In this document: one piece after another, positions 52,546-63,990 of the stretch
Layout: each line of letters begins with the position of its first letter
Numbering within the stretch: position 1 is the stretch's first letter
From: Oegoconia quadripuncta
Lineage: Eukaryota; Arthropoda; Insecta; Lepidoptera; Autostichidae
Length of the DNA stretch: 64,000 bases
Reading direction: 5' to 3'
NCBI GenBank assembly: GCA_949316235.1
Contig: OX438743.1
Location: 21,077,771 to 21,141,770, forward strand
Position numbers and translations under genes: made by a program
Notes under the pieces: model-generated
The model's database searches: none
What the model was told of the DNA's origin: nothing
The model's input: only the letters and a program-made list of their open reading frames with translations

Positions 52546-52804
52546 CTCAATACTTATTTATTTATTTATTAAAGAAACCAACAGCGTTACATACGTGTAT
52601 AAATATGACAAAGTACGAATGCAAAAAATACGGCAAATTACAGGTTTCAGCATATAAACTATTATTGTGTTTTTTTTTGTAGTTCAAGCTAAGTAGTTAG
52701 AACCAAGTAATGGGTAGCTTTACGGACATTGAGACAACGCTGCAAATAATGCCGAGTATTCGTATGATACGTGCAGTTGCAGATTTGGCAATGACAATTG
52801 CATA

Positions 52805-52916
52805 ATAATATAAATAAATATCTTGGTATATACACACAGCGCCATCTAGATCCACACTAAGCAACTATAGGCTTGTATTATGGATACCAGATGGTTGATA
52901 AACTACACAAATACAA
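52805..52916 (-). repeat. SINE-A 3' fragment, minus
   Basis: CACACAGCGCCATCTAGATC to GATAAACTACACAAATAC; head absent. Confidence 0.65.
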
Positions 52917-53939
52917 ATGCAATTTAAAAATATGTCAAATGTTCTGAGACAGCGCTTGTGACACGTCCGTCGCTGACGAGAACCGACCGAGATGTCCAAC
53001 CGAGATGAACTCCATAGAAACCCCATTTTTAACCGTCGACGAAAAATAACGGGTGTTTGTCGTAATTAACATATATCGCAAGGAAAACCAAAGCGAAGCC
53101 CACAGGAAACTTAATTTAACAAAGGTGAAAGACTGGTTGCATACTAAAGACTATGACCATACAGAAATACTAATGCAAGTTATTAAATAGCATCTCCAAT
53201 TAATTGTCCACTTCACAGGCATCTTCATATATATCATAAAGCATATCACTCAGGTATAATATTATATATATATCATAGCCCGCCATCACATATACAAAAA
53301 GGAACACTCGCAATCACATACACACACATATACATTAACACTCATATGTATTCCCACAAAACTACACTTGCAGAGATGTTACATTTTCTTCTTTTCTTTA
53401 TTTTTCTTTAAATTTAATATACAAAAAAATCTTTATTTGCATCACAGATTGTATAAAAATGTAACTTGGCTACTTATTTGTTTTCTACGGTAGCTGTCTT
53501 CCTGCGATACGGTTCTAGGACTAGTGTAGGAGACAGAGTTTAAGTAATATACTTCTTAGATAATGATGCCAGGATAACATTTGTTTAAATATTATACTAC
53601 CTATGGTAAAAAAATGTGAGTTCTATAGTGTTTAATGGCATAATAATAAAGATTTTCATTTCATTTCATTTCATTTTTGTGTTGACGGCGTTGTATGTGT
53701 GTGTGTGTGTGTGTGTTTGCGTCCATCTATTGAATGTCAATTTAATTATACTTCGTCGTTACATCCTCGACATTTAAGTTCACCAGGTAGTCCACTCTTC
53801 TATGTACTAGGCATCAAGCACAATTTCAGAGCTGAAAATGCTAAAAAAAAAGTACAAGTACCCTCCTCCCGCGCCCCCATCCGGCCCCGACTCGTGCGCC
53901 GAAACGTCATTCGCTTTTTTTGTGCGGGCATCAAAGCAT
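52917..53939. other. Intronic DNA without a gene
   Basis: AT-rich, with a LINE-like plus 3' tail at 53640-53680 (AATAATAAAGATTTTCATTT followed by CATTT repeats) and a GT run at 53692-53715. Confidence 0.35.
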
Positions 53940-54450
53940 CGAAATGTGACATAGATAGCGGATTGAACAAGTTTTTCATGTGTAAAACCTCGTCTTTTCA
54001 TAGTAGAACTTGACATATCGAGAAAATTAGCGTGGATTGGTCCGAAGTCATAATGCGAGATCAACGGCTGCATATATGCGTAATTTTCTCATTCCATAGA
54101 TTCGTCATCCTTCTCATGCGAGTCGCGCTAAGTTGGGCTAGATTTGCAGGAAATACTTATAACATATTATATTATAAGTGTTTATAATTTTTTTTTCCTC
54201 AAAAAAAAAAGTGACATACATAGGCGGATTGACCAAGTTGTCTCAAACCTCGTCTTTTCGTGTCTCAAACCTAGTCTTTTCATGTCTCATATTGAGAAAA
54301 TTAGCGTTCCATGATTGGTCCGAAGTCATAAGGCAAGATCAACGGCTGCATATATGCGTAATTTTCACATTCATCATCCTTCTCATTCGAGTCGCGCTAA
54401 ATTGTGCTAGCCTTGCAGGAAATACTTAAAACATTTAGTGTTTATAAATA
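53940..54450. repeat. Diverged tandem duplication, period about 267
   Basis: Copy 1 (53940-54190) and copy 2 (54209-54450) share GGATTGA(A/C)CAAGTT, AACCTCGTCTTTTC, TTGGTCCGAAGTCATAA, GATCAACGGCTGCATATATG and GCAGGAAATACTTA in order. Not coding. Confidence 0.8.
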
Positions 54451-54969
54451 TTAAAAAAAAAATCTACTGCAATAAGCAAATTAGTACAATATGACTCATT
54501 AGACCCATTCATCTGAATACGAAAATAATGAAAAAAAAATCTAACTTATTAAAATACGAACGTGAATCTTTAATTACCAATGTCACTGTACCAATAACCA
54601 ATCTTCATCAAACAACTTGAAAATTGTTTCCAATAATAGACCCAAAGTTCGTTTGGAAGTATAGTTTCGCACATCACAAATATCATATTTATATGAAGTC
54701 CACAGCTTCAACAAAGGACTAGGTACACCCTCCATCACAATCGGCTGTAGGTTAAAATTACAAGCCAAGATACACCGATATTGAGCAAGTTGACACACCA
54801 TATACCAACAAAGATCCATTGTGGTTGAGCAAATACTACATTGTGCCGACATGCCGAACATGTAAACATACCCTTGTAAATATCAACTCTATAGAGTAAA
54901 TCTTCGAGAGATTTGATGAAGAGGTTATACTAAAAGGTACATGGCATAACGCCATTACTTTTAATAGAT
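54451..54969. other. Intronic DNA without a gene
   Basis: AT-rich; nothing recognisable. Confidence 0.3.
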
Positions 54970-55110
54970 ACATATGTAAATAAAAAACATACATAACTCG
55001 GGAACACATGTCTGTATTCATCATACAACCTGTGCCCTTAGCGGGATTCAAACCCGCGACCTTTTGGTATAGCAGTCAGAGTTTCTAACCACTACACCAA
55101 ACAGGTCGTC
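54970..55110 (-). repeat. SINE-A, minus strand, head half
   Basis: CATACATAACTCGGGAACAC to CACCAAACAGGTCGTC. The B box is changed to GGGATTCAAACCCGCG. Confidence 0.7.
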
Positions 55111-55264
55111 AATATACCGTTTATGCGTATACGCAATAAAGACTTCGTATCATGTATACAGGGTGACTTTTATTTTACACAGGATTTTCCTAGTTCAGGC
55201 ACTAGTGTTACAGTTGCAATTAAGTATTATTATTTAGATTCTATGTTTCAATGTACCATTTGAA

Positions 55265-55320
55265 TTAATAAATATATTTGATTTGATTTGATTTGATTTG
55301 ATTTGATTTGATTTGATTTA
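55265..55320 (+). repeat. GATTT tandem tail of a LINE
   Basis: AATTAATAAATATATTT followed by eight or so GATTT units, the form of a plus-strand LINE 3' tail. Confidence 0.5.
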
Positions 55321-55380
55321 GTTCTTTATACTAAAAAATATGCATGTAACTGCCTATACATACATACATACATACATAAT

Positions 55381-55600
55381 GTCACGCCTGTTTCCCGTTG
55401 GGGTAGGCAGAGACCACAGACTTCCACTTGCTACGATCCTGACACACCTCTTCTGCTTCCTTCACTCTCATAAGGTTGTTCATACATGCTCGTCGGTTTA
55501 GGGTACTCTTGACTTGGCCTTTCTTTAAGACGTCCCCGATTTGATCATGGTACGTTCGCCGTGGTCTTCCCCTACCAACACTACCATCCACATTCGCTAT
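55381..55600 (-). pseudogene. RTE-b C-terminus, minus strand
   Basis: Minus strand: [40 protein letters not shown] and [20 protein letters not shown] with the stop. The best preserved RTE-b end here. Confidence 0.75.
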
Positions 55601-55639
55601 ACATGATTATAAACAACTCATGATTGTTTTTAATGAACT

Positions 55640-55710
55640 ACAGTTTAGCGCTTGTCCTAAATCACACCTAATGTTAAGTGACGACAAGACCGAAGGTGGA
55701 AGCATACTCT
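55640..55710 (-). repeat. SINE-C scrap
   Basis: AATCACACCTAATGTTAAGT then GAAGGTGGAAGCATACTC. Confidence 0.5.
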
Positions 55711-55764
55711 CATAAAATGTACTTTAATAACAATTTAAGTATTTAAAAACCAAACAACTCGACA

Positions 55765-55985
55765 GCATATTTTGTATTTTGTGGGCGCCATGTTGGATTT
55801 TTTCCCTAAAATGTATCCTATGAACTCTAGGGATTAAAACGAAACGAACGACACTTTGCATTTCAAAATCGGTCGAGCCGTGTAGGCTACAGGAGGTACC
55901 TAACGTAGAAAACATATATAATACATACACTCGAAAAACTTAACCCTCTTTTTTGTGGCTCTCGGGTAAAAAGTTGAGTAGGTGC
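55765..55985 (+). repeat. Repeat U3, unbroken copy
   Basis: GGCGCCATGTTGGATTTTTT, AAAATCGGTCGAGCCGTGTA and TAACCCTCTTTTTTGTGGCT, in the order of 4205-4700. Confidence 0.5.
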
Positions 55986-57365
55986 ATGCATACCTATCTA
56001 TTGGTATTAAAATATATTACAAGTCACTCTATATATAATAAAATGTACCTACATGAACTGGTCAAATCATAACGCTAAGCCGTAGAAAAGGTTCCGATGC
56101 TAGCTCACGACATAATGCTCAAGCAGAGGTCGTCGGAAATGCTTCCAATACCTGCCGGCAGGAATTTCCTCCTGATGTAGTTGACATTCCAATCATTCTC
56201 ACAAAGGGGTCCGCTTTATAATTCACGATGCGTACGACTCTGGAATCGAACCCGACGAGACCTGTCCCTGATCTTTAATAATCTTGAACACTGAAAAGGT
56301 TGGCTATTCCATGTTTGGTCTCTTTTCTCCTGGATTAATGTTAGCACCTTTTGGATCGGAGTTTGAATAAAAAAACTCCAGACTGACAGAAAGTACTATA
56401 TTGTAAATTGAATATTTTACTTAAAGGAGGCTTTTGTTTTACTTATCAAATTAAGGAATGCTGCATACAAAGACTTTTTAAAGACTTCAGAAAACAACGT
56501 TCCGTTTTTTCACAAACCATTTTATCACTTAACTTTGTACGTATGTATGTCCGTTCATAATTTTTAAAACTTAAATAATGGGAACCCTGTGAAATTAAAT
56601 TTAATAATTTTATTAAAAAAGAAACGAACCTGAAACTGCCAATTGCCGGCCCAAATCAGTTAGTTTATCGTGTGTATTTTTTAGAGTTGTAGTGATGGTT
56701 TCGTTATGACCATAAATTTGCAGATTTTCCGGGCTTGAGGTTAGCCAACTTTGGCCCTCTTATAAAACGCATGGACAGACGTTCGGCTCGAAGCCTATAC
56801 TTCACTACCAGCTGCCTCTCACTCAAAGCTTTCCCGTGTCAGTAAGCCAACAATCTGTTTGATCTCGCCTCAGGCAATATTACCAATAATATTGTTTGTT
56901 GTGTATGTGTGTCCAGTCTTTGTCCGGATGTATGTCAGTAATATGTGATCCGATTTGTGTGCGTTTTCGCCACGTCCGTCTGTCCGAGGAGTTCACACTT
57001 AGTATTAGACAGCTGTAAATTTGACACGAAGTTTAGTGTGTAAAAATTCGCAGCAGTAGTATTTCCACCCTGTATATAATGAAGTTAAAAGGAAAATTAT
57101 TACTAGCACAAGGTGCAAGGTAAATTATTTGCAAATAACAAAAAACCCACTTCTATGATATTATGAGCATATTTTGGGGGCAAATACGAAACCGAACACT
57201 GCACTTGGCCCGACACGCACTTGGCCTTATTTTTACTTTTTTACAGTTATAAACTATTTGAAGCCCTTTTTAGACGTTTCTTAAACCGGAGTACACAATG
57301 ATTTTATATCAGTATATTCAACACTATCCTTAGTTGCCGTAATTGACGATGACAAACTGTGTTGC
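55986..57365. other. Intronic DNA; possible decayed LINE tail
   Basis: 56160-56290 has a plus phrase (YNSRCVRLWNR, then a broken FNNLEH region) that could be a ruined LINE C-terminus. The rest is unassigned. Confidence 0.25.
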
Positions 57366-57369
57366 AAGA

Positions 57370-57785
57370 CATACATTCAAACAAAACCGGCCAAGTGCGT
57401 GTCGGCCTTCGGACATTTAGAGTTACGTATCCATACCAAGTGTAGGATTTAGGCCGTCTTGTGCAAGCTAGAAAAATGAGGGAATTTAAGAGGAAAAAAA
57501 CAGAATCAATTTATTGGTATTTGCTGCTAAATTATACGTGATAATAAACATTATCACCTTTCAAGTTCATATGTCAATGTTAACAAATATTTTGGAACAA
57601 AATTTTGGAAAAAAAGCCCCCCTCTAAAATATTTGAAACGATTTTAACATGAAGAATGTAACTTATTAAACTGCTACAGCATTGTGACAAGCGACGGACA
57701 CAGACGGACGGGCATATGAGCGACAGCAATAGGGCTCCGTTTGGCCTTCGGGTATCTTCAGAACCCCTAAAAACTGGACACACAC
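57370..57785 (+). repeat. Common insect repeat (CCGGCCAAGTGCG type)
   Basis: Starts AAACCGGCCAAGTGCGTGTC and ends GACGGACGGGC, then AATAGGGCTCCGTTTGGCC and AACCCCTAAAA. As I recall, these are the two ends of a repeat found throughout Lepidoptera. Decayed interior. Confidence 0.5.
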
Positions 57786-57844
57786 ACGTCGTTTTATCGT
57801 CAGAATTAAAAACCATTAACAGGCTTCATACATTTCCGCTTGAT

Positions 57845-57965
57845 ATAGGTACCCAAATGATAAGGTCGCCAAATTGTACATTCCATTCTTACCACTTTTC
57901 TGAAACTGTATTTTCTTGTCTGTTGTGCAATAAAGTGTATTTGTATTGTATTGTACCCTTTTCGT
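57845..57965 (+). repeat. LINE-F2 3' end, plus strand
   Basis: GATAAGGTCGCCAAATTGTA, ACCACTTTTCTGAAACTGTA and GTGCAATAAAGTGTATTTGT with a GTATT tail; inverse of 36371-36500. Confidence 0.6.
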
Positions 57966-58186
57966 TACGTTGCAGAATTCCACATTTTCTTCACTACACA
58001 GCTCGGACCACGTCACAGGCACAGCTACTCTTTATGAAATCTTTGTATCAAGCGAAGTTGCGGGAAGAAGCTAGTGCTACAATAAAACAGGAATATTGGG
58101 CTTCTGTTTACCGAGAAGTTGTTTACAATTCGTTAGGGGTTTGTGTCAGTCAGCGCGATGTCCAATATTTGACTTACCTTTATTGA
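57966..58186 (+). other. Protein-like open segment, possible exon
   Basis: A pyrimidine-rich stretch and GTTGCAG (57970-57975) and a second AG at 58019 precede a plus frame. It reads AQLLFMKSLYQAKLREEASA, TIKQEYWASVYREVVYNSLG and VCVSQRDVQYLTYLY, ending in TGA. I do not recognise the family. The residue mix is natural, and the block lies between a LINE-F2 end and the 5S-SINE array, inside intron 1 of the minus-strand gene. It may be a nested gene, a captured exon or a transposon piece. Confidence 0.35.
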
Positions 58187-58239
58187 TATAAGAAGAATGT
58201 CAAGTGGCTTTGAAACAATTGTTGAGGCATTCGTTGTCG

Positions 58240-59010
58240 CTTAGCTAAGTTAAGTAATGACTGGCGCGGTCAGTTCTTGGATTGGTGACCACTAAGCATT
58301 TTCATATAAGTGTTTCCGTTCTTCAGAGGTCACTCAGTCAGTTGGTTGTTTTCGAGACTGTCGTTAAGTTGATGGGGCTATACAGAAGCGGCTTAAAAAC
58401 TCTGAGAGTCAAGTGACCACTAGTCTTGGATAGGTGACCACTGGTGGCATTTTCATTTGAGTGTTTTCGTGTTTCGGAGGATATGTGCAGTCGGTCGGTT
58501 GGTTTCGAGGCAGTCGTTAAGTTGATAGAGTTATACAGAGGGCCTTGAAAACTCTGAGAATCAAGTGGCCACTAGTCTTGGATTGGTGATCACTACTGGC
58601 ATTTTAATTTTAGTGTTTTCGTGCTTCGGAGGGTACGTACAGTCGGTAGGTTGTTTTCGAGGCAGTCGTTATGAGATAATGGGGCGGGGCTATACAGAGA
58701 TGGCTTGAAAACTCGGAGCGCCAAATGGCTACTAGTCTTGGATAGGTGACCACTGGTGGCATTTTCATATGAGTATGAGAGAGTGTTTTCGTGCTTTGGT
58801 GGATATATGCAGTTGCTCGGTTGGTTTCGAGGCAGTCGTGAGGAAACCTGCATGCCTGAGAAATAAAAATTCAAAGGCATGTGAAGTCCCCAACCCGCAT
58901 TGGGCCAGCGTGGTGGACTACGGCCCATACTCCCGCATTTACGAGAGAAGGCCTATATCCCTGCAATGGGATGTTTACGGGCTGATGATGATGAGATACC
59001 TAATGTAATG
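58240..59010 (+). repeat. 5S-rRNA-derived SINE, tandemly expanded
   Basis: 58255-58295 (GTTAAGTAATGACTGGCG, GGTCAGTTCTTGGATTGGTG) parallels the 3' half of 5S rRNA. The CTTGGAT(A/T)GGTGACC block recurs at 58276, 58425, 58577 and 58737, giving units of 149-160 bases. Each has TTTTCGTG(C/T)TTCGGAGG and GGTTTCGAGGCAGTCGT-like parts. The array ends in the lepidopteran SINE tail CCAACCCGCATTGGGCCAGC, CCTGCAATGGGATGTTTACG and a GATGATGAT end. It lacks a full internal 5S promoter, so it is not a 5S gene. Confidence 0.75.
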
Positions 59011-60104
59011 TATATTTACACAAATATTATTGTTCTAATAAACAAATTCCTTCTTTCTTTCAAATTTTCTCGCTTACTTCCAGTAGCGAATTAACCTTAA
59101 TCTTGGAAGGATCTTGATCACGTTTTTACGTCTCAAGTGTTCAAGATAATGAAATTAATGTGTTGGTCGGTACAGTGAATTTGTATATTTTCCATTTAAG
59201 TATTCTTTTTAAAACGAACTCCAAAAATATCTCAATTTTCAATTCGACTGTATTTTTTGTATTTTTAACGGATTATGATAATTATTTTTGTTAATTATTG
59301 CTGTATGAGAGAGTATGGTCCCGAAGATAGAGAACAGAACCTTAGTGGAGTTGGTTGTTTTGGCCAAATTTTGGGCGTTCAATTATTGCTTATAGTATTC
59401 ATTAATCTTAATTACATATTTCATGAGGTACGTATTCAAAATTACCTATTGAATATGATGATTATACAGATCAAATTCCTTTACCACGCAAATTCCGCCT
59501 GGCTTGTCAGCAGTTATCGTTCCGATCTGTGTGGTGTTGTATTTGTTTGGGCATGTTTGTGTGTGTCCGTATTTGAGGCCGACCCTCGACCTAATTCCGA
59601 TAGGGTAACAATCCGTCAGTCGCGGTGACCCAAGTCACATACGTATGTCTATACGGGCCGGTCGTTGCTTCCAAAACCTTGTTGATAGAACTGAGCGATG
59701 GTTGCACTTGATAGGTTTGATTCACTTGAGAACACAATTGTAAACAGATCCAGTTTCCATTGAGTTCACTGGTATTGGGAAACGTGTAAATAGGAAATGC
59801 ATTTCACTAGAGTTTGCTGCTAGGTTAAGGCTTTATATGGGATGTAATCGCCGTGCTGTGCAGGTAGGAAGATGGTCATGATCACAGATTTTTAGGAAAT
59901 TCTGTATACTTAATCATTAGTCGAGGGCATAAGTGGTTTATCTCATCAAGTGTTATCTATTTAGAGTGGCCTTCCTGTCCTCGGATTACAGCAATTTATT
60001 AATCGTTGGTTAATAAATTCTGGGGCTTATTTCCCAACACAATGCTTTCTGAAGTATTATGTTTATATCGTCCTAAGTTCCCAACTATCTCTTCGTTATA
60101 GAAA
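59011..60104. other. Intronic DNA, no gene recognised
   Basis: A plus frame at 59275-59628 has no known motif and no splice support; not called. Confidence 0.3.
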
Positions 60105-60260
60105 CTGTGGGACGAGCCACTTGGCTTAACGAGTGCTTACAATTGAAAGCGGACTGACTATTCAACGTGCCCTCCAAAGTGCGGAAATAATAGTGGTCAC
60201 CCATCCAAGGACTTACCGAGCCAGTTATCACTTCATTTGGCCAATTCAAAACGAATAGCG
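60105..60260 (-). repeat. 5S-derived SINE fragment, minus strand
   Basis: GTGGTCACCCATCCAAGGAC then TTACCGAGCCAGTTATCA is the reverse complement of the 5S-like TTGGATGGGTGACC region. Confidence 0.55.
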
Positions 60261-60789
60261 CGACGAGTGCTTCCTATTCTTATTATAATTTCAGCGTTTT
60301 AACAAACCCCTGACAGAAAATGGAAATAGGAAACCGGAGGATTTAGTTCAAAAAAATTTCAAATGCAACCGTTTACCAATTCAAATTAATATCTCGTGGA
60401 AGTCCAAAGTCGTAACTGCCTGCTGGAACAGTTTGATTTTATATTTTTTTTTCAGCGGTAAAAGGAAAAACCTCCTCGCAGCTTTTACTTTTTGCCTGTT
60501 TTATAATTTCGCCTCCCTTGACTCAGCACTTCGCGGGTACTAATGATTGACTGGATGAAACGCTAGGAAATTTTGCGGTTTAAACTTTGATATGGCGAAT
60601 TAAGTTATAAAACCTTGTTAAGGACTAATTAGGGATCTGCTGTGATGTAATAATGACACACTCCTACCTCACGTATATGTAACTAGGTTAAGTATTCAAT
60701 AATATCGTCGTCGCTAGCGACAAATTAGCGACGGATTTGTAATATAGACTGTCGTATGACTATTGCGTTAGTTTTAACTTGCTGTCAAA

Positions 60790-60905
60790 TAAAAAAAACC
60801 GCATCTAAATCGGTACACCCGTTTAAGAGCTACGGTGCCAAAGACACAGACCCACACAAACTTTTAAAAGCGTTACACCCCTCTTTTTGCGTCGGGTCTA
60901 ATAAT
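60790..60905 (+). repeat. Common lepidopteran repeat end
   Basis: AACCGCATCTAAATCGGTAC, AAGAGCTACGGTGCCAAAGA and CACCCCTCTTTTTGCGTCGG form a phrase seen in many lepidopteran repeats, from memory. Flanking element not recognisable. Confidence 0.4.
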
Positions 60906-61139
60906 AGCCCTGTATATTAGTTATGGAGCCGACTATCTTATTCGGTATTTTTATACCTAAAGCCACTGAGGCGATGAAATAGGAAGTGCTTATGTACAAC
61001 ATACTAGCTGTTACCCGCAACTTCGACCGCGTAGAATATAAAAATACCAAATGTGTCACTCTATGACTTAAAAGCAATCCCAGTAATAATACCTATCCTA
61101 CGGGAACCTGTAGCGTTTCTGTATATTAAAAGTAGCTAG

Positions 61140-61640
61140 TAGTAGTATATGTAAAGAAAGAAAAAGAAAGAAAACATTTATTCAGCTTACAATAATAATA
61201 ATAAATAAATATCCTTACACATACACACAGCGCCATCTAGTTCCACAGTAAGCAACTATAGGCTTGTGTTGTGGATACCAGATGGTTGATATACTACATA
61301 AATACTTTTTTTTTTTTGTAAATAAATACTTATTATAAATGAAAACATCCATAACTCGGGTACAAATGTCCGTATTCATCACACAAACATTATGCCCCTA
61401 GCGGGATTCGAACCCGCAACCTTTTGGTATAGCGGTCAGAGTTGCTAACCACTACACCAAACAGGTCGTCAAACAATGGGCATGTACATGAAAATTTTGA
61501 AATAATAATGCTAAAACATAATAATGCAAGCTGATATAGGTTCCAGCACAGCATAACGCTGTGGCATGAACCATAAAAAAAAAAAAAATCTGTGCCACAG
61601 CGCTGATTTTCTGCTGGCACCTTTGTAGGAGGTTAGGCCC
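61140..61640 (-). repeat. LINE-G 3' end split by SINE-A
   Basis: AAAG-rich tail with AAACATTTATTCAGCTTACA at 61150-61195. It resumes at 61471-61640 with CTGTGCCACAGCGCTGATTT and CTGCTGGCACC. Confidence 0.6.
61200..61470 (-). repeat. SINE-A, minus strand, full length
   Basis: CACACAGCGCCATCTAGTTC to CCAAACAGGTCGTC, with an intact B box (GGGATTCGAACCCGCAACC). Best minus-strand copy. Confidence 0.85.
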
Positions 61641-62056
61641 TCATAGAATAATAAAAAAAAAACAAATAAAATAAAACAATCCACATATTGTACGTTAATC
61701 CAAGTGTTAATCGTCTACCAACCAAATTTTGAACGAAACCTCTCCAGCAACACACACACAATCTTTCGGATTTATAATATTAGCTGGGATTCGCATTGAA
61801 TTCATAACATTTATTACAATCCATAAATTGTATATTAAATTAACTAAATGCGAGCAATCTCAGGAGACTAAGATAAGCCTTTAGTGAACAATTGACTATT
61901 ATCGTATCTATTCGGACAGACGCCCCGTCAGGGATATTGGAGCACCATCAGACTGGCCGGGTCCGTTGGAGAATATTGGAGTAATTACGGATTTGCGGAA
62001 TTAATCTATTGAAGATTTTCCATTAAGCTTATACAGGGTTAAATATAATACATGTT

Positions 62057-62305
62057 GACGACCTGTTTGGTGTAGTGGTTAGCAACTCTGACCACTATAC
62101 CAAAAGGTTGCGGGTTGAAATCCCGTTGGGGGCATATGTTTGTGTGATGAATACGGACATGTGTACCCGAGTTATGGATGTTTTCATTTATAATAAGTAT
62201 TTAGTTACAAAAAAAAAATGTATTTATGTAGTATATTAACCATCTGGTACCCACAACACAAGCCTTTAGTTGCTTACTGTGGAACTAGATGGCGCTGTGT
62301 GTATT
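62057..62305 (+). repeat. SINE-A, plus strand, full length
   Basis: GACGACCTGTTTGGTGTAGT to ACTAGATGGCGCTGTGTGTA. The B box is altered (GGTTGAAATCCCG). Confidence 0.8.
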
Positions 62306-62324
62306 AATATAAAATATAAATATA

Positions 62325-62450
62325 AAAATATTAAATATTTATTTCATTAGCTTAAGCCTAATACATAAAATTTCAGCCGAGGAGCTCCTTTTAAGTAATC
62401 GAATATACTTGTGATAGGAGTCCCCGCTTTTCCTGTATTGGACACATAGT
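62325..62450 (-). repeat. LINE-H 3' end, minus strand
   Basis: ATATTTATTTCATTAGCTTA, GAGGAGCTCCTTTTAAGTAA, GATAGGAGTCCCCGCTTTTC and CCTGTATTGG match 45500-45640 inverted. Confidence 0.5.
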
Positions 62451-62523
62451 TAAAGGCTGGTTAAGAATTTAATTTAAAACACATATTGTTTGTAAGTTAG
62501 AGTTATATATAAGTTACACAAAG

Positions 62524-62668
<145 letters not shown>

Positions 62669-62818
62669 AATCTAACGATATTTATTTATATTTATCTATT
62701 TATTTACATGTAATTCCTGTTTACTGGTGACTTTACTCTTGATACGAACAACCTTCCCCAAGGAACCCTGTCAAATTCGATAAAAAAAAATCGGTTACCC
62801 ACACAAAGTAAACCATTC

Positions 62819-62872
62819 TGAAACCATCTTTAGTATGGACGTCCAACATTTTCCATACTAAAAGTGGTTTCA
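62819..62872. repeat. 21-bp inverted repeat
   Basis: TGAAACCATCTTTAGTATGGA pairs with 62852-62872 (19 of 21) around a 12-base loop. A similar phrase (CTGAAACTACCTTCAGC...TTCAGCTGAA) lies at 63888-63945, so both may be pieces of one small element. Confidence 0.6.
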
Positions 62873-62878
62873 ATTTAA

Positions 62879-63175
62879 CCGATACACTTCTCGCCGAAAA
62901 TTAAATTTCCATCCACATCACCTGGATGAGTGGAAGTCTACCACTGTACGTTTCTCAAGAAACTTCTTACCACGTACGACCACCCTGTGGAACGGACTTC
63001 CGGCAGCGGTATTCCCGAACGAGTACGACATTGGAACCTTCAAGAAACGAGCCTACACCTTCCTCAAAGGCCGGCAACGCATCTGTGACCCTTTCGGTTT
63101 TGGTGTCCATGGGCGGTGGTGATTGCTTTCCATCAGGTGACCCGCAGGCTCGTTTGCCGCCCTCATATAAAAAAA
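62879..63175 (+). pseudogene. LINE-1 3' end, plus strand, well preserved
   Basis: Starts within TAACCGATACACTTCTCGCC and encodes [60 protein letters not shown] and [15 protein letters not shown], then the 3' UTR and an A tail. The cleanest LINE-1 C-terminus in the window. Confidence 0.85.
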
Positions 63176-63525
63176 TAGCATGATTTACTTGGCATAGTTG
63201 GCATATGGTTAATCATGCTCACTAATAGTTAATGTAACCGTGCATTTTAGTTTCTTATAATTAGAACAACGCCAGACTGCCGATCCATTTTTATACTGTC
63301 GTATTTTATAAAACTGGTAATCACCAAATAAAATTATTGTACCACCTTTTGTAACAGATATCACTACCTAAATCGACATTTGTGGAAACGCGGTGCAAAA
63401 CGGTCTAGGATAAAATATATTTAGGAATATAAATTCAATTAAGTCAGTGTCAATATGATTTATTTTTAATTTTAAACAATTTTCCTGCATGAAGTTTACA
63501 TACAAAGAGAATTTACACACTTTAA
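63176..63525. other. Intronic DNA, no gene recognised
   Basis: AT-rich; no partner. Confidence 0.3.
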
Positions 63526-63685
63526 TAGAACTACGGGTAAACGAAGTTGCCCTTAGTACTATCGATAGGACTACGGGCAATTTGATTTGCCCGTGGTCCA
63601 ATTGATAGAACCACATTCAAAAACAATTGCCCATGGATCGACCAGTAGAACTCGGCGATCGAATTACGGGCAATAAACGATGCCA
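63526..63685. repeat. Four 40-bp tandem units, each a potential hairpin
   Basis: Units start with TAGAAC/TAGGAC at 63526, 63566, 63606 and 63646, exactly 40 bases apart. The second unit shows the form best: GGACTACGGGCAA, TTTGAT, TTGCCCGTGGTCC, an almost perfect inverted repeat. Others are diverged. Confidence 0.75.
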
Positions 63686-63990
63686 TCAGGTTATATTTTA
63701 TAATTTTCGACATTTGTTCATTATTGGCTCCATCTTAAAAAAATCTCCAGTATTGAACAAGTCAAATTGCTAAGCCAACCTTTCATATTGCTGTAGGTAA
63801 CTACTCATCATAGAAGTGTTGTTGATACACTCACCAAACTATGAAATATCTCTCTCTCCCTCCCAAGGAATCATAGTTCCATCAAAAATTTTGATTCTGA
63901 AACTACCTTCAGCGTAGAAGTTCAACAATTTTCAGCTGAATTCGGCAATGGGTCCGACTGAAAAAAAAACTACCTATGCCAATACCTTTC

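Noticed and set aside
53807..54073. Minus-strand 88-codon frame in intron 1
   Set aside because: Crosses one unit of a diverged tandem duplication, and its second unit does not keep the frame.
58255..58300. 5S rRNA gene
   Set aside because: Only the 3' part is similar; the 5' half and internal control region are absent and the unit repeats as part of a SINE.
59275..59628. Plus-strand 117-codon frame
   Set aside because: No motif, no splice or promoter context; AT-driven composition in its first half.
63526..63685. CRISPR-like 40-bp repeats
   Set aside because: Contiguous degenerate tandem units without spacers.
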